The notes beneath the pieces were generated by a model. It was not told where the DNA came from and did no database searches. It worked only from the letters and a program-made list of their open reading frames with translations. This document shows, in pieces, positions 45,671 through 47,510 of a DNA stretch of 47,510 nt. A program made the translations under genes and the position numbers. Position 1 is the stretch's first letter; each line of letters begins with the position of its first letter. Source of the DNA: an uncultured Anaerolineales bacterium (GTDB lineage: Bacteria; Chloroflexota; Anaerolineae; Aggregatilineales; Aggregatilineaceae); assembly GCA_937135955.1 (NCBI GenBank), contig CAKZOB010000023.1, positions 1 through 47,510 on the forward strand, written 5' to 3'.

Positions 45671-45862
45671 TACCTCACCCCCAGCCTCGCTGCGCTCGGC
45701 TTGCTCCCTCTCCGACGCGGAGCTGAGGCGCGAGGCGCGCCAGCGCTGAGCGGGGATGAGGTAAGCGCCTGCGGGCGAGCGCGCAAACGGCGTCAGGCCG
45801 TGTGCTGGGCTGTGGTTGACCTCACCCACAGCCTCGCGCCAGCGCCGAGCGGGAGTGAGGTA
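45671..45862 (+). repeat. Intergenic repeat R, two tandem copies (copies 14a and 14b)
   Basis: First copy 45671-45762: CCTCACCCCC AGCCTCGCTGCGCTCGGC, an inner CCCTCTCC insertion, then GATGAGGTAAGCGCCTGCGG. Second copy 45777-45862: left module GCGTCAGGCCGTGTGCTGGG and a shortened palindrome CCTCACCCAC ... GGGAGTGAGG. The gene-free stretch 45561-45940 holds these, the degenerate hairpin and no clear promoter. Confidence 0.85.
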
Positions 45863-45940
45863 AAGATGCCTGTCCGCCCCTTCACCCGCGGTGCAAGGGG
45901 TTGAGAGCCGGAAGACCAGGTGACCACAGAGGAGATCGTT

Positions 45941-47458
45941 ATGAAGAGACACGCCCAACGGAGATGGTTCCCGGCGGCCATGGCGATCGCGCTGCTGCTG
46001 GCGAGCGCGTTAGCCGTCGGCGCGCAGGGGGACGACTTCACCTACACCGTCGTCGGCGGGAAGGACGAAGCGCAAAACTACCCCGACCAGCAGGTGAACG
46101 GCTATACGTTCACGGGCATGACCTACCGCTCGCGCTACCCCGCCGGTCTGGAGTTCCGCGCCATCATCACCCCGCCGGAAGGGGTCACCATCGAGCGGGT
46201 GATCCTCTATTACACGTTTGCCACGGGCAAAGGGGGGCGCATCACCGCCCGCCCCGGCGACGCGCCGAATGAGTGGATCGCCATTCCCTACGAGGGGCGC
46301 GGGCTACCGCCCTGGCACGAGGTAGACGCCCGCTGGGTGGTGCGCGGCAACCCCACCGACGCCGAGACCGCGCCCGTACACGCCGTCTACTACGATCCCA
46401 CGCGCGAATGGTATCGCGCCGAAAGCGCAGACATCCTGGTCTACTGGTATGGGATGCCGGTCGAGCTGGGGCGCTACGTGCTGGACGCCATGGCCCAGAA
46501 CCGCGCCCGCTACCTGGAAGGCTTCGGCGCGCCCTTGCCCTACCGTCCGCTGGCGGTGATCTTCCCGCCCGGCCCGGCCTGGCTGGAATATCACACCGAC
46601 TCCGGCCTGGACGATACACAACTGGGGTATACGGGCACCACCATTCAGGAGGCGGGCAGCACCATTCAGCGCGTGCGCACGCTCGAACCGGCGGAAATTC
46701 GCAAGAATTGCATCTGGAATCCCAAGAACCCAACGGTTGAATTTCAGATGCAGCAGGCTGCCTCCACCACCACGCACGAGGTCGCGCACCTCTATCAGCA
46801 AGAACTGGGCGTGCTGCGCGGCCCGGATTGGTGGGTGGAGGGGCAGGCGATGTTCTTCGAGACGTTCGAGGAATACCCTGTGCACGAGCGGCTGAGCACA
46901 CTGGCCGAACTGCGCGGCGGCGACTTCCCCACCTTGCAGGGCACCGGCCCCGGCGGTGGCGCGCTGACCGCGGCTGAAGACGGCTGCACACACCTGATCT
47001 ACGACATGGGCGCGTCGTTCATGACCTGGCTCGTAGACACGCACGGCGGCATGGACACCTACCGCGCCATAGTCGAAGCCATGCGAGGCGGGCATACGGT
47101 CGCCGAGGCGCTGGAGATAGCCACCGGTCAGCCCTTCCTGGAACTGGAAAATCAGTGGCGGGCTTTCCTGGGCATTGGCCCCGTCCCCGCCGAGGTGCTC
47201 GACCCGGCGCTGAGCCTGGGCGAACCGGCAGAGCCGTACTTCAAAGTGGGCGAACAGGTGATCCTGCCGCCGACGCCGCTCACCCGTCCGCTCTACACGC
47301 AGCCCAAAGAGCGCTCGCTTTCTACCAGCGTCTGTTTTGCCAACGCGCCCGTCACCATTCTGCGGGTGGGCAACGATGGCGTCACCAACTGGTATGAGGT
47401 GGACTGCCTGGGGCTGAAAGGCTGGATCAGCCAGGCTCAACTGGCCGGAACACAGTAG
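45941..47458 (+). CDS. Secreted gluzincin metallopeptidase (peptidase-MA-like) with C-terminal SH3 domain
   Basis: Exported zinc peptidase. The Sec signal is at 1-29 (RRWFPAAMAIALLLASALAV, then GAQ). A beta-rich domain fills about 30-150. The catalytic zinc motif is H279-E280-V-A-H283, and the third ligand is probably Glu300 in DWWVEGQAMFFE, the spacing of peptidase-MA gluzincins. A helical region with YDMGASFMTWLVDTHGG follows, and an SH3-like domain (SVCFANAPVTILRVGNDG... GLKGWISQAQL) closes the protein. The start is ATG 45941 behind AGAGGAG; the longest frame adds seven residues. Length 505. It is likely bound to the cell wall and acts on wall-associated proteins. Confidence 0.88.
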   Translation: MKRHAQRRWFPAAMAIALLLASALAVGAQGDDFTYTVVGGKDEAQNYPDQQVNGYTFTGMTYRSRYPAGLEFRAIITPPEGVTIERVILYYTFATGKGGRITARPGDAPNEWIAIPYEGRGLPPWHEVDARWVVRGNPTDAETAPVHAVYYDPTREWYRAESADILVYWYGMPVELGRYVLDAMAQNRARYLEGFGAPLPYRPLAVIFPPGPAWLEYHTDSGLDDTQLGYTGTTIQEAGSTIQRVRTLEPAEIRKNCIWNPKNPTVEFQMQQAASTTTHEVAHLYQQELGVLRGPDWWVEGQAMFFETFEEYPVHERLSTLAELRGGDFPTLQGTGPGGGALTAAEDGCTHLIYDMGASFMTWLVDTHGGMDTYRAIVEAMRGGHTVAEALEIATGQPFLELENQWRAFLGIGPVPAEVLDPALSLGEPAEPYFKVGEQVILPPTPLTRPLYTQPKERSLSTSVCFANAPVTILRVGNDGVTNWYEVDCLGLKGWISQAQLAGTQ

Positions 47459-47482
47459 CGCGAACAGCCAGCGGCGGTCAAC

Positions 47483-47510
47483 GGTTAGCCGTCAGCGGTT
47501 AGCCGTCAGC
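47483..47510 (+). repeat. Tandem GGTTAGCCGTCAGC repeat, running off the window
   Basis: Two exact 14-base units, GGTTAGCCGTCAGC, at 47483-47496 and 47497-47510, preceded by a related GCGGCGGTCAAC. It begins 24 bases after the peptidase stop. Similar GTTAGCCGTCAGC arrays are scattered in other bacterial genomes as I recall; the full length is not visible. Confidence 0.75.

Noticed and set aside
45671-45862. Repeat units considered as a CRISPR array
   Set aside because: The units are imperfect, differ in length, have no regular spacers and no cas gene is near; they belong to the R family.

Overview
The window is a GC-rich (roughly two thirds G+C over most of its length) bacterial chromosome segment with 33 protein-coding genes, no RNA genes and no transposase. 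Secreted proteins carrying SH3, LysM and SGNH-hydrolase domains, several multi-pass GT-C-like membrane proteins, a MoxR/VWA pair and a dense population of short intergenic repeats point to a Chloroflexota (Anaerolineae-like) genome. That assignment is inference from gene content; no marker gene is present to prove it.

Layout. 1-1616 (-): tyrosine autokinase of polysaccharide export, cut by the window edge. 1966-6546 (+): a DUF6884-like protein of unknown function, a membrane Fe-S oxidoreductase of the HdrD/ETF:quinone type, and an AlaX tRNA-editing protein. 6688-8992 (-): MoxR ATPase and VWA protein. 9367-11427 (-): MarR regulator plus DrrAB-type ABC exporter. 11615-13513 (-): a bacterial Vps62-like protein. 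13853-17307: a secreted SH3/SGNH-like protein and a divergent GT-C-like membrane protein. 17572-21962 (-): a lower-GC block with a PhoX-family protein followed by cytochrome b, Rieske protein and a dihaem cytochrome c. 22398-23877 (+): two-subunit class I fumarase. 23990-29328 (-): a sugar or polyol operon (Gfo/Idh dehydrogenase, binding protein, permease, ATPase, transaldolase) behind a strong promoter with a LacI-type operator. 29786-32398 (+): MBOAT acyltransferase and SGNH partner. 32543-40739 (-): LysM protein, SH3 protein, SH3/SGNH lipoprotein and a large membrane protein. 41065-45560 (+): MarR regulator plus a heterodimeric ABC exporter with one degenerate ATP site. 45941-47458 (+): secreted HExxH metallopeptidase with a C-terminal SH3 domain.

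The most striking feature is not a gene. About fourteen copies of a modular palindromic repeat (arms CCTCACCCCC and GGGGGTGAGG around an inner CTCGGC/GCCGAG stem) sit between genes, at almost every boundary between transcription units from 6.5 kb onward and never inside an operon. A second repeat of about 124 bp (called D here) has imperfect inverted ends, and one copy forms the last codons and the stop of the SGNH gene at 31208-32398. Several repeats end at or next to stop codons.

Functionally the window mixes envelope and exopolysaccharide work (autokinase, GT-C-like enzymes, MBOAT/SGNH O-acylation, SH3/LysM secreted proteins, peptidase), respiration (bc complex, Fe-S oxidoreductase, fumarase), carbohydrate uptake and drug export. 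Starts were moved from the longest reading frame where a Shine-Dalgarno sequence or an operon junction gave a better choice.
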